From Gongronella butleri (lineage: Eukaryota; Mucoromycota; Mucoromycetes; Mucorales; Cunninghamellaceae): 64,000 bases of DNA. The DNA lies in the NCBI GenBank assembly GCA_025201375.1, contig JAIWZP010000020.1, positions 310,001 to 374,000 of the forward strand, in the 5' to 3' direction. Shown piece by piece: positions 30,916-42,007 of this stretch. Each line of letters begins with the position of its first letter. Within the stretch, counting starts at the first letter, position 1. A program made the translations under genes and the position numbers. The notes under the pieces were generated by a model. That model saw only the letters and a list, made by a program, of their open reading frames with translations, was not told the origin of the DNA and did not search any database.

Positions 30916-32530
30916 ATGGATCCCATGCCGCCTTCGTCTTCTGCCGCCATCGCCCCAGCGGGCTCGCCGTCGCTGCCACCGATTTCCAACGCGTCTGAAT
31001 CCACCGCCTTTGTCGTAAAATCTATCTGCATCCAGACTAGATGCGACAACACGTCTATTAAAATTTGTCTTTTTTTTTTTGGCTTTTACAGGATCCAATT
31101 GAGCAAGATTGGATGCGAATCTCCTCAGCACTCAATCTCTTGGAAGGAAAGCATCCTCACTGGTAAGTTATACGCACTGGACACCAACCCCGTGTACAAC
31201 ACTACACGCATTCACTCTGTTCATCAAATTTTCGTCCTTTTATGCTGGTGTTTTAGCCTCGAGCGCTTTGGCATCTTGCAGATTGGTCGAGATTTGACGC
31301 TATCACCTGCGGTCTCACAGCTGAGCCGCCTGCCGCCCTACTTTGACCAGCAATTGATCCCTGGCCACAATCAATTTTCGAAAATTACGTGCGCGAGGTG
31401 ATGGGCTCGCCTGATTATGTAATGTTCATCAACTCATTCATTCGTTATTTATCCCTTATCATACGTTTTAATTTTGTTTTTTTGCTTTGTTTTTTTTGTT
31501 TTTTTGCATCATTCATCAGGGCACGAGCCACATTGCATTTGCCATCGTGAACTCAATGGCAGCGCTGAGCAATGGTTTCTTCGAGGGTGCCTTTGACCTC
31601 GTCGAGTCCGCGTTGCAGACATTGTAAGTTTTTTCTTACTGTATTCTTTGGCACATTTTTTTCACGACTGACCTGACTGATTTGACTTTTTTTATAATAG
31701 CTCAAGGGCAATGCATTGCCGCGCCTTCCCGATCAGCCAGAAAACGTCTAAAACGGCCTATTGCACACTTGCTGTGTGGCCTCTGCTGCAGACCCCTTGC
31801 ACAATGCGCATCGGCAAGTACGAGCTCTTGGTTGCCACCAACTCTCTGGACGACAAGTACCTCGCTGACGCTGCGTTTCTTGCCGAGGTGAGCGGCCAGG
31901 AATTTGAAGTTCTGATTTTGGAGGCGTCGGGTGGCACCCTGGGCAAGCAAGACACAGATCGCGATGCCTATGACCTTGCCAAGGGCGCGTACGGCTGCCA
32001 TGCCATGATCAAAGAGATGCTGCCCGCGTTCCCAATGCCTGATCCTTGCCTTCTGAGCGAGGTCCGTGCGCTGTTTGTGCACACGAGTTTGCGCGGTAAG
32101 TTTTAATCAACAATTTGAATTTTTTTTTACTTATTTTTGCTTTTTTTTGTAATTGATGATGACGAGTAGACCACAAAATTCGCCTTTGGCAGGTATCGCC
32201 CTCTTCCAATGGCAGCTTGCTCTATTACGAGCTCGTCGCAACAACCACGGCCGACTTTCTTTCCACAGAGTCCGACAAAATGCTGGAACTTTTAAAGTTT
32301 CTGTGGACCATCAAGGTACAAAAAACTCATTGCGCTCCTGATGACCTTGTCATGTTGCGTGTATTAATCTTACAATTTTTTGCATCTTTATTAATTAGAC
32401 GTCCGCCGAGCGTGCCATCCGCGGTATTGCATCTCTCCGTGCTTCTCACAACGCGCGAGCTTTGCTGGAAGAGCACGCCCAGGACACGCCTCTTGCGCTG
32501 CTACTCCAGCCGCAGCCATTGAAGCCATAG
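30916..32530 (+). CDS. hypothetical multi-exon protein between the two questin-oxidase-like genes
   Basis: I do not recognise the family. Exons inferred are 30916-31014 (Pro/Ser/Ala-rich, 33 codons), 31092-31162 (DPIEQDWMRISSALNLLEGK), one near 31257 onward (LERFGILQIGRDLTLSPAVS, QLSRLPPYFDQQLIPGHNQF), one near 31520-31623 (SHIAFAIVNSMAALSNGFFE), one ending at 32096 (MRIGKYELLVATNSLDDKYL, DAYDLAKGAYGCHAMIKEML), one near 32165-32314 (DHKIRLWQVSPSSNGSLLYY), and a last one 32400-32530 (TSAERAIRGIASLRASHNAR) ending at TAG. Whether 31750-31797 is a further short intron is unsure. The protein looks soluble and helical, without a signal peptide or membrane helix. Codon use matches neighbouring genes. 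Confidence 0.6.
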
Positions 32531-33945
32531 CGGTCGCAAGGCATGGCGGGTTTCTGCGTGGTCGCCGCCCTCACCACCGTCGTGCTTTTCGTGCGTTCTT
32601 GCGTTCTTCCCGTTTTCCCCGCCTCCTCCTCTTTTTTTTCTCTCTTTTTTCCTTTTCCTTTTTTCTCCTCCCTTCAAAATAAAAAATGCATAGGACATGC
32701 TCGTTGATATCATACCATTCTTCTGTATCATACATTCATTAAAAATTCTTCATTAATACCGCGATTGCTTCTCGCTACTCTATGAAATCAAGTGCCCACA
32801 CAGCCTTGAAGAATTCTGGGCTTTGCGCGTACTCAATCTGATTTACATTCAGACAATTTTGCATTGCGTGCTGAAACATGGTTTTTTTCGCGCTTTGTTG
32901 GACAAAATCGGTATAATTGAATCAATCATGGTCATTATACAATTGTTTTCTTCTTTTATATGAATCACCAGCAATCAGACAGAGTGGATGGAAGCCATTT
33001 TCTTAAGATCAATACCGCATTTTGGCAAAAAATAAAAAAAAAGTGGCTGTCCTGAACAACAAACGGGGGCTCAGTGCATCCATCGGTGCTCTTTTTGGGG
33101 CAGTGGTTTGCCATTGGTTGCCCGAATCGCGCCTGTATCATAGGACATGCACTGGATTGCAATTGCGAAATGATTTTTTCTTGTAAAACTTCAGATTGCA
33201 TGGAACACGAGCGTAAGACGCGTCGCAAAAGGCCATGGATCAGATGGCATCCTCAAGAGACTGTGTCTATTCCTTGACACTGTCGATCTCGTGCACACAA
33301 GACCAATTGATCTAGGATCAGAGCGTGCTTAGCCGCAAATCCGGCGAAATTTGCCGACATGTGGCTGCCAAGTAAGGTCTGTGCGAGGCTGAAAGCCACG
33401 GTACATGAAAGGAAATGTGATTGAGGACTGCAAGTGGGAAAAAAGATACGGGAGACGTATGGCCAACAGGAGAACAAAAGGAGAAAAAAAAGTTCTTAAT
33501 TTTGCGAGAGATCATGGCTGTGCTTGTTTCAATATGCAAAGGCGCGCCCAATCGGTATGCGAGAGCGCGCCGCCACGGAACACGCCCCTGTCGCAATGGC
33601 GGCGTCTCGCGTGACACAAGACGTGTGTGCTTGGCGGCACTGGGCGATCACATCACACAAATAGGCATAAAAAGCCGAATAGAGAAATGTGTACTTGATC
33701 CGACATTCCAGGTCCTTGAAGAAAGGGCCTTTGTGTGACGAGCCCAAGGTGAGAAAAAAAAAAAGTGTCAAAAGAAGCCGAAAGGAGGCGCGGTCAAAGC
33801 AGGAAAAGGCTCAAACGCGCTTCGCCACGATTGGGAGCCAGCCATTGGTCAGCAGCGCGGTGATTGGACAATGGCCAGCTGCCGGCCCTCACGTAAGAAA
33901 CATTGACATTTACCATTGGCCAGACAAAGTTGGCATGAAAACAGC
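32531..33945. other. intergenic stretch
   Basis: No gene recognised. Confidence 0.5.
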
Positions 33946-33953
33946 TATAAAAT
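33946..33953 (+). promoter_or_regulatory. TATA box of the second questin-oxidase-like gene
   Basis: TATAAAAT about 70 bases before the ATG at 34022, followed by a T run. Confidence 0.65.
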
Positions 33954-34021
33954 AGGACCCGTTTCTACGCTCTCACACGTTTCTTTTTTTTTTTTCTCAA
34001 CTTGCATTATCCTTTGAAACG

Positions 34022-34670
34022 ATGTCTTTTCTCCCCAAAGCTCCTCTGCGTCCCGAATTTGTGAACTTGGTGCTGCCCGGCATCACGGCGCGCTCGACAA
34101 CAACGGCCAAGGCCCTGCTCGAGAAGAACAACCGCAACCACCATATCTTTTTCAATGAAGAAAAATTCCACAAGTAAATGCGGTGATGAAAAAAAAATGG
34201 CGTGTGTGAGAGAGGTGTAAAAAAAAAAAAAAAAGAGGCGCGGGGGGGTCGGACTTGGGTCTGATCACGTCATGGATCAAGAAATCGTCCATTTTTCTCA
34301 CACAAATTTCTTTTTTAGCCACATGTCTCACCACATCCTCGCAGCCTATGCGCTTGGCGCGGATGAAAAGCGGTTGGATGCCATCTACGAGCAACACGCC
34401 ACGTACCAGCGCGCCATTCCGCCCGTGTTGGAGCAGGTGACGCGTGACAATTTCACAAAGCATCTTGACAATGCGGATGCCTACTCCAGCTACCTTCAAT
34501 TCTTCAATGGCGAGATCAAGGAGCATGGCATCATCAACACGGTGCGCCGATTCGTCTGGTCGGGCGATATTTTGTCGCGTTTGTTTGGCGGCGCACTTCA
34601 TCCCATCATCCACGTGGGCTATGGTGTGGAATTCTCGGTGCCCGGCATGGTGGCCGAAGGTAATTTTGCT

Positions 34671-34704
<34 letters not shown>

Positions 34705-35576
34705 GTTTACACGCTTTTTGCTTTTTTTCAACGCGCTCATCCTCCTCTTTTTTTTTAGGCCTTGCAATGGCGGCATGCTCTTCCAATTTGCTTGATCCGT
34801 TGATCCCCAAGCACCCCGAGCTCTCGGAGACGCTGCGTGCGTTGCCTGCGGAGCCATTGGCGGTGCGCACGGAGAGCGATGCGCCTACGGGCGAAAATAT
34901 TCTCGTGTCCATTGTGAACGAGATCAACACCGATGCCTTCTTCAATCCTGTGGTCAAGGGTGACGAGGCGAACAGGACGGCGGTGCTGTGCGACTCCAAG
35001 GAGGCAATGGAGAAGTTGCAGGGCTATTTGACGCGCTGGAAGCAAGAAAAGACGTGGGTGACGCGCGAGGACCACCAAGCGCGCGTCAAGGAGCTGATCC
35101 AGGCGTGCGTGCTTGCGTATGGCGCGACCGGCTTTACGAGCAAGGACCCCGAGGTGCTTCCGAATCTTGATTTCTTCCTGATGCACGCCATGACCAGTGT
35201 GTACTTTATCCACGTGCTCGTGCCTCATCTACACCCCGAGGAGGCCAATGGTCTGATCCAGACGCACGCGCTCATGTGCCTGGCCTACTATACCGCGTTT
35301 GGACGACCCAAGGTGCGCGTCGATCGCCTGCTCAACTACAAATCCGCCACTTTTGCCAATGACGAGCCCAATGACTGGGCGCATGTGTTCAAGGTGGCTG
35401 TGCAAGGCGATGACGAACACGTCATCAAGGCCGTGCGCTCGCTTGCTCTTGCGCAATTGCTCTATGGCCACGGCGAAGATGATCTCGGTCAAGTTTACAT
35501 CAAGGCCGCACAGGCCACCATTGATGTCCAAGGCAATTGGTCCCGTGGCATTGGCTTCCTTGAGTTTGAAGAGTAA
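34022..35576 (+). CDS. questin oxidase-like protein, paralogue 2
   Basis: Three exons (34022-34173, 34319-34659, 34759-35576), about 436 residues. Blocks match the paralogue at 27905: LRPEFVNLVLPGITARS, FFNEEKFHNHMSHHILAAYA, HPIIHVGYGVEFSVPGMVAE, GLAMAACSSNLLD, ACVLAYGATGFT, FFLMHAMTSVYFIHVLVPHL and LALAQLLYGHGEDDLG. The two copies share both intron positions, so they arose by duplication of an intron-bearing gene; the first introns are 60 and 145 bases. Intron 2 here has a T run of nearly 30. As above, the family oxidises anthraquinone-like substrates in known fungal pathways, but this protein's substrate is unknown. It ends IGFLEFEE, about nine residues past the other copy. Confidence 0.85.
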
Positions 35577-35754
35577 ACTGACTATTTTCCAAATCCCCCC
35601 ACAATCCCCCCGATTGTCTTATCACCAAGTCAAATAAAAAAAGATCCATTTACCCCCCTCTCCCCCCGTCCATCCGAGTCAATTGGCCATAAAACGGGCA
35701 TAAAAATACATTTTTAAACAGAAAAAGGCAATTTGTCTAGTACAGGGGGGGAAA

Positions 35755-37395
35755 TCACGACATGATGATGGTGCTCGCGGCCCATCCTTCACTGTTTTGT
35801 GGATACTGGGCATGTCGCTGAAGGACATGGCGCGTATTGCTGTCATTGGGAGTCATTGGGTGCTGAGGCTGGCTCGAAGCGGGTGATGAGGATGTTGATG
35901 TTGCTGGCATTGCTGCGACGCGTAATTTCTGGGTGGTGGGCACGACACGCGGCTGCGACCGCGTGGCAGACACGTGGTGAGCTCGACGCGGCTCGCGTGA
36001 GGCGGCATGTGGCGTGTGGTGTTGAATTTGTTGGGATTGTGGCTGTGTTTGGTCAACAGTGGTCGTGGCCGTGGACACATCAATGTTCTCGGGCGATAGA
36101 CCAAGGCGCGGGATGCGGACATAGGCGTCTGTGCCAAACCCATCCATGGAGATGATTTGCAACTCGCCTCCCCAATATTCGGCATAGATCCTGCTCAGAA
36201 TGAGGCCAATTCCCAAGGCCGTGGGCTCCTTGGTGGCCGCCACAGGCTCTTGCTGCTTGATCCGCTGCGCCATGGTGACCGGCATCTTTGGCAAATGCTG
36301 CACATCCACATCGTCAAAATCGCCATCATGAGCACGCGCCTGATATGACCAAAGTCGCTCGTATTTTCCAGGGGAAATGCCACCACCCTGATCAGAAATC
36401 CGGAAATAAATGTCGGTGGCACTGCAGCTGATGGTGACTTTGATGGGCGGCATGGCCTCATGGTGCTGGTGGTGCCGGATGGTCGTGTGATAGATGGCAT
36501 TGTTGAGCAGCTCATACAAAATGTGTTCCAATTGCTCGGGTATATAGGCAAACGCAATGTCATTGTCGTCCATTTTGTCGTGGTTGTGAATGGCCAATTC
36601 AATGGGTGGCAGATCTTGCCGTGTGATCAGGGCTTTGGCATGATCAAAGATGGCGCGCGCGCTGCAGTCGGCATTGAAGATGCCCACCTGCTTGGTCGCG
36701 TCCCGCTGCTTGCTGTACTTGTGTGTGATCGCGTCCACCATGGCCTTGTCCTTGGGCGACCCATAAAGCGAGCGAGTCAGCGTGACATGCTGCTCGGCAA
36801 TCAATCGTCTTGAAATCCGTGATCGAAGCATCCGGTTGAGAAACCGATCGAGTGTGTGATCATGCGGCGGCAGCTGATGAAAATGGTGCGCACACTCCGA
36901 GATGCCCAGCGCCATCCGTGGCAGCGTCTGTTGCCCATCTTCCAGCAAATCCTCCAAAAACGCACAAAACTTGAGATTGTCGTCCTTGGTCTTGATCTCA
37001 GGCGTCTTGCGCAGCGCCTCGAATCCGCCCCAGTACAACCGATATGGCCACTCAATATTGGGATTCGTCCCGATGATAAACGGCAACTGCTGAAAATCAC
37101 GGATCCGATGCGCAAGACGCACAAGCAGCTCATTGCGCACCCAATTGGCCGATTGGATCAGCCGCTCCGGTGTCATTTGACGCCCAAACAGAATGAATTG
37201 ACGCAGATTGTTGGCATGGATCGATTGTTTCAAATAGGGCTCCAACACCTTGTTCTGGTAAAAGTGATAGGGCGCGTCCACCTTGGTCGACTCGGGGAGC
37301 CGTGCACCCTTGAGAGGCGGCATCGCCGTCCGTGTCGACACACAACGCGACCCTTGCAGAGGTCGTAGGCTAAACAGCACAAGGGTCCGATTCAT
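35755..37395 (-). CDS. mitochondrial pyruvate/branched-chain dehydrogenase kinase with Q/H/P-rich tail (546 aa)
   Basis: Single exon from ATG 37395. The PDK/BCKDK family phosphorylates the E1-alpha subunit of mitochondrial 2-oxoacid dehydrogenases and switches them off. The N-terminus is Arg/Ser-rich without acids (MNRTLVLFSLRPLQGSRCVS), fitting mitochondrial import. The helical N-domain contains SIHANNLRQFILFGRQMTPE and LPRMALGISECAHHFHQLPP. The GHKL ATP-binding domain shows an N-box (HILYELLNNAIYHTTI), the G1 box (ISDQGGGI) and the family block LGIGLILSRIYAEYWGGELQ then IISMDGFGTDAYVRIPRLGL. The N-box reads ELLNNAI where many kinases have KNA. After the catalytic core (about residue 425) follows a ~120-residue tail rich in Q, H, P, S and T that known PDKs lack. 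The gene is head-to-head with HIS2, 253 bases apart. Confidence 0.88.
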   Translation of the reverse strand: MNRTLVLFSLRPLQGSRCVSTRTAMPPLKGARLPESTKVDAPYHFYQNKVLEPYLKQSIHANNLRQFILFGRQMTPERLIQSANWVRNELLVRLAHRIRDFQQLPFIIGTNPNIEWPYRLYWGGFEALRKTPEIKTKDDNLKFCAFLEDLLEDGQQTLPRMALGISECAHHFHQLPPHDHTLDRFLNRMLRSRISRRLIAEQHVTLTRSLYGSPKDKAMVDAITHKYSKQRDATKQVGIFNADCSARAIFDHAKALITRQDLPPIELAIHNHDKMDDNDIAFAYIPEQLEHILYELLNNAIYHTTIRHHQHHEAMPPIKVTISCSATDIYFRISDQGGGISPGKYERLWSYQARAHDGDFDDVDVQHLPKMPVTMAQRIKQQEPVAATKEPTALGIGLILSRIYAEYWGGELQIISMDGFGTDAYVRIPRLGLSPENIDVSTATTTVDQTQPQSQQIQHHTPHAASREPRRAHHVSATRSQPRVVPTTQKLRVAAMPATSTSSSPASSQPQHPMTPNDSNTRHVLQRHAQYPQNSEGWAASTIIMS

Positions 37396-37648
37396 AAGTT
37401 AAAAAGGAAAAGAAAAAAAGAGCAACAGCAGCAGAAAAGAAGAACAAAAGGCAACAGCAAAGGAAAGAAGGAAAGAAGAAAGAAAAGAGGCGAGGGCCCT
37501 TTTTGCATGTGCTTTTGTGCACCCACTTGCAACTCAGCTCGCCATGCATTGGCCAATTGCGAGCGTGAGTCACTTGAAATCATGCACGCTCCTCTTTTGC
37601 TGTCGTCACGGGTTTTTTTTCGTCAATTTTTTTTGCACAGCTTATCGC
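37396..37648. promoter_or_regulatory. bidirectional promoter region, PDK/BCKDK-like kinase and HIS2
   Basis: Only 253 bases separate the two divergent start codons. The kinase side is purine-rich on the plus strand and the HIS2 side T-rich, so each gene has a pyrimidine-rich leader. Confidence 0.5.
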
Positions 37649-38461
37649 ATGCCTTATTCCTTTCATAGCCACTCGGGCCAGTATTGCCACCATGGTTATG
37701 GCCAGCTCGAGCACGTTGTCCAGCAAGCCATTGAGCGCAAATTCAAAATTTATGGCCTCTCCGAGCATATGCCGCGCTTCGATCTAGCTCACTTGTACCC
37801 TGAAGAGCTTGACGTAAAAACTCTCTTTTATTTTCCTGGATCCCTCGACTTACCCCTCTTTTTTTTATTTTTATTTTTATTTTTGCTTAATTTTGATGTT
37901 GATAGGCCAATTGCACGCCCGACTCGCTCCAGCAACTGTTTGACGCGTATGTGACCGAGGCGCGAAGACTGCAGGCCAAGTACAAGGACCAGATAGAGCT
38001 TGTGGTGGGCAGCGAGCTCGAATTCATTGATCCGTCATATGCCGAAGGGATTGCGGCGCTGCGTGCCAAATACCAGCTGGATTTCGTCGTCGGATCGTTG
38101 CATCATGTCGGCCGCATCCCAATCGACTTTTCAAAGGAAGAGTACGCGCGCGCCTTGGACGTTGTCGGCGGCGGCAGCCTCGTTTCGCTCTTTGAGGCCT
38201 ACTTTGACGAGCAATTCGCCATGCTGCACACCGTCAAGCCCACCGTCGTCGGCCATTTCGATCTCATCCGCATCTTTGCCGATCAGGACGACGCGGCAGC
38301 CGCCCTCGCTCACCCTTCCGTCATGCAAAAGATCGACCGCAATATCGACGCCGTCATTGCCTTTGGAGGCCTCTTTGAAATCAATTCGCGCGCATGGAAA
38401 AAGGGCCTCGTCGACGCGTATCCCTGCAAGGACATCATTCACGTAAGTGTCGCGCACCTCC

Positions 38462-38508
<47 letters not shown>

Positions 38509-38757
38509 GGGGGTCAATCTCACGCGTCCCTTAAAAATAAACTTTAGAAAATCAAGCAAAAGGGTGGCCGCCTCACGCTTTCCGATGACTGCCATGGCCC
38601 ACAAGACGTTGGTCTGTATTACAACAAGCTGCACGACTATTTGCAGGCAGTCGACCTCTCGTCCATCTGGTACATCTCGCACGACAGCCAAGGCAAACCC
38701 GTTTGTCTTGAAAATACAACCATCCTGCACGATCCCTTTTGGAAATCCATCGCATAG
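37649..38757 (+). CDS. HIS2: histidinol-phosphatase (PHP family)
   Basis: Removes phosphate from L-histidinol phosphate, the penultimate step family of histidine synthesis. Exons are 37649-37813, 37906-38442 and 38548-38757, all joined in phase 0. The PHP metal-site motif HSHSG opens the protein (MPYSFHSHSGQYCHHGYGQL), followed by YGLSEHMPRFDLAHLYPEEL, VVGSELEFIDPSYAEGI, DFVVGSLHHVGRIPIDFSKE, KPTVVGHFDLIRIF, GGLFEINSRAWKKG and LTLSDDCHGPQDVGLYY. These follow yeast HIS2 in order, including the late Asp/His metal ligands (SDDCHG). The second intron contains a (GA)n microsatellite. A cytosolic enzyme; about 303 residues, near the usual length. Confidence 0.93.
38464..38505. repeat. (GA)n microsatellite inside HIS2 intron 2
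   Basis: About 20 tandem GA units within the second intron of HIS2. Confidence 0.9.
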
Positions 38758-38989
38758 ACCCCTTCTTTACATCTTGTACAATTAAACATCTTTTGCCTGC
38801 TTTTTATTTTATTCGTTTGGGGCCATCTGATCAGGAGAAAGTTGCCATTTGAGCATTTTTAACGGTCATTCAAGGTGATTTCGCCAAGCAGTGATTGCAA
38901 ACGACCCGAAACACATTCTATCGTGAAACAGCAAGCGAAAAACCCTGGAGGAACGCGACTGTCAAGCAGTCACGGCTCATAAAAGCGCA

Positions 38990-39710
38990 CGACACGTAAA
39001 TCAAGATTTGGCCGCGGCGAGGCTCCCAAATCAAAATTGAAAAGCCAGGTCTTCAGGATGGTGCCAAACTTGCACACAAGGTGCGCCGCATAGAGAAACC
39101 ACGGAAAATGCCAAAAAAGAGTGGGATCGATCTGCTGGTTGACGAGCAATTCATGATTTTAGATAAAACTTCAGGTGCGAATTGCACGGGGAAAGCGCGC
39201 TCTTAGATCGCCGCCGACGCGTCCACCAGCACGAGAGACGCCAGATGCATGGATTTGATTAAGAACAGACGCGTGGGCACCCGACGTCTGACGCGGTTTT
39301 TCACGCGTCAAAGATTGTCTATGAAAATGAAACCGTGCCAAACACGCCAAAAACATCAATTTTTCATTAATCACCGATGCCCCACACGCAGCAAACCGAG
39401 CACTTGTTTAATGGTGCGCGTTTCATCGGGATACATGCACTATTCGTCGACTTGGCCTGACGCGAAAAAAATAGGCAAATTGCATTTTACGCAACAACCA
39501 GTCGATGGACCCCAGATTTTTATTGCCTTTCTGACGGTGGTTGGTGTCCGTCTAAAATGTGGTTGAATGGCCTGGCAATCTAAGGACCTAATTTTCATCG
39601 ATTTCAATTCCTCGACTGCACCCCTTGGAAAATCACAATTTTCGAAAACGGTGCTTACGCGCTATCTGGTGGTCGCAGCGCTTCGGGGGGTAAGCTGATT
39701 CAAACGTACG
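38990..39710 (+). repeat. dispersed repeat R1, direct copy C
   Basis: Aligns with 24600-25450 (same strand) and 5425-6240 (opposite strand). It carries AAAAAAGAGTGGGATCGAT, GCACGGGGAAAGCGCG, CGACGTCTGACGCGG, TTGCATTTTACGCAACAACC, GAATGGCCTGGCAATCTAAG and TCGACTGCACCCCTTGGAAA in order. Similarity fades after about 39690. Confidence 0.75.
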
Positions 39711-40089
39711 ACTTTATTTACTGGTTCAACGATCAAATAAACTGCGAAGTCGCGCAATTTCACGGACAAGAGGCCAATGAAAATGAAAAAGCTCTCAATT
39801 AATGAATTTCTCGATAGACATCTGATGGATTGTCAATTTCACCGTGCAGCAGATGTCTTCCAAGAGTCAGAAACATGGAAAGAGATGGACAGCGGGGCGG
39901 TTTTATACAAGTTTAGGTTCCAACATGGGGTCCAGATCACAGATTTTATGAATTTTTCTGGCTGTCGAGCCATTGTCGTTTATTTATTGATAGCAATTGG
40001 TACATATATTAAGAGCAAGTGTACATGAAATGAGAATGCGGATGATCTAAGATGGGTGAATGAGGTTGGAAGAGGGAGAAAATGCGGAT
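39711..40089. other. short intergenic stretch
   Basis: 3' flank of the sugar transporter gene; nothing further recognised. Confidence 0.4.
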
Positions 40090-42007
40090 TTAAGCGGAAA
40101 CCTCGACTTTTTCGCTAAAGCCGGGCTCGGCATCCATCTTGGCAGCGACGGCCGCGTCCGGGACGACGCTGCCTTCGAACAGCAGATCGACCTCGTGCAG
40201 CGTCAGCTTTTGTGTCTCGGGCAAGAAGAAAACACCGACAAACAGGATCGAACATGTGCAGCCAAAGAAGAAGTAGCCACCATAGACCTAAAAAGAGGAA
40301 GAACCGTTAGGACGATACGCACATTAAGCACGCAATTGACAAAATGATGGCAAAAAAGACGCCATGCATGCAAATATTTACCGTGTTTGTCATGAAAATG
40401 GGCATAACAAAGGTCATGAAGATGGAGATCAGCCAATTAAGCCCATAGGCCAGTCCAATTCCTTTAGAGCGGGTGCGCTGATTCAGGATCTCGGCAGGAT
40501 AGATGTAACCCACGGGTCCCCATGCTGGAATGACAAAAAAAATCAAGAAAATTAACAAAATCAAGAAAAAATAATGAGTGATCCGCTTTTCATTCGGTCG
40601 CCAACCTGAGCGACTTACACCAGGCATAGGCCGCTTGGAATAAAAAGACAAAGGCGATGACGGCATTGCGTGCATTTGGGTTGCTGAGGCCGATGTCGCC
40701 TGCATCGTCCATGACGGTATAATAGACATAGAAAAGTGCGCCGCAAATCCACATGGTCGCGCCCATGACAAAGGCGCCCGAGGCCAGATTGAAGCGGCGA
40801 CCGACGCGATCAATGAAGGCGAGCGTGAACAGGGTGAAGATGAGGGCGACAATGTTGGATGCGCCGCTGGCGACGAGAGAAATGCCTGTATCGGTCATAC
40901 CGGCCTGGGTCATGATCTGAGGCGAGTAATACGAGATCGCAGACGTGCCTGTGAACGCAGCACCGTTGCCTACAAACAGCGCGTACATCGTGCGCTTGAA
41001 ATTCGTGCCGCGGAAACACTCAATGTACGTGCGCGCACCAAAGGCGCGCTCGACCTGAATTTCGTTGAAAATCGCGTCGAATTGCTCAATGACTTCGGCG
41101 GAATCTTTGTCACGGCGTAACAAGGACGCAATCACCGTGCGAGCCTCGTCATGGCGTCCGCGATCAATGAGCCAGCGTGGGCTGTAAGGCAAAGCGAGCG
41201 ACAACAGGATTGTCAGGCACAAACCCAGATGGATCAGGAAAGGAAGACGCCATGACCAGTCGTTTTCCATGTTGAGCGTGCCAAACGTGATAAAATAGCC
41301 CGCCACCGTGCCAATGCTGCTTGCCACGCTGAAAAGTGTGATCAAACGACCACGAATCGCAGGTGGTGCAATCTCAGAGTGCTGGGATCGAAGAAAAGAG
41401 AAAAAAAATTGAAAAAAAATTAAAAAAAAAAAGAGGACCGTGTCAATGCGCGCCAAAATGAAAAAGCATTGGCCAAATCATGTCATTGCCACGTGTTCGA
41501 AACTTACGTAGAGAGGGATCGCATTGGTCAGGTAGCCCTGGCCAAAGCCCACAAAGAGGCGGCCAACAAGCATCATGGGGAAATTCGTGCCAATGGTCTC
41601 AAACAAGCAGCCAATGCTAAAAGTGACCGCGCCAACAATGATGGTGTACTTTCGACTGATTTGATCTATGAAAAAAAAATTGGGTTACATGTGGTCGTGT
41701 CACCTTGTGATCGGGCAATTGGCCCCCATTTGCCCTCCTTCCCTTGCACTAAAAAACAAAAAAAAAAAAGGATGTTTCGCTTACCACAGAGCGGACCAGC
41801 ATGCAGACCGGCAATCGTGGCGGTGACGAGCATCAGAGCGACAAGCAGCGCCGTCTGGATGTCATAATTGTCGCTGAGGAAGCGCTCCGTGAAGGTTTCC
41901 ATGGACATCACACTGCTGATGATGCCAATGTCATAGCCGACGCAAAAGCCGCCAATGGCGGCAAGCGAACCAAAAAAGTAAATGGCGATGTTCGCTCCCA
42001 AGGTCAT
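40090..42007 (-). CDS. MFS sugar transporter
   Basis: A 12-helix plasma-membrane sugar carrier of the major facilitator superfamily. Exons run right to left: N-terminal helices 1-2 with FGSLAAIGGFCVGYDIGIIS; an exon with DQISRKYTIIVGA and RLFVGFGQGYLTNAIPLY; a long exon starting HSEIAPPAIRGRLITLFSVA, containing LPYSPRWLIDRGRHDEARTV and FIDRVGRRFNL; then AWGPVGYIYPAEILNQRTRS with GLNWLISIFMTFVMPIFM; and a last exon FFFGCTCSILFVGVFFLPET ending EKVEVSA. The two D-R-x-G-R-R/K loop motifs and the PxSPRWL and PAEIL-N-R-RSKG signatures are present. In helix 7 the usual QQxxGxN is replaced by GNGAAFTGTSAISYYSP, so substrate preference may differ. Start 42007 (MTLGANIAIYFFG) suits the family; an in-frame ATG at 42115 would add a T-rich-encoded hydrophobic stretch. 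Confidence 0.9.
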
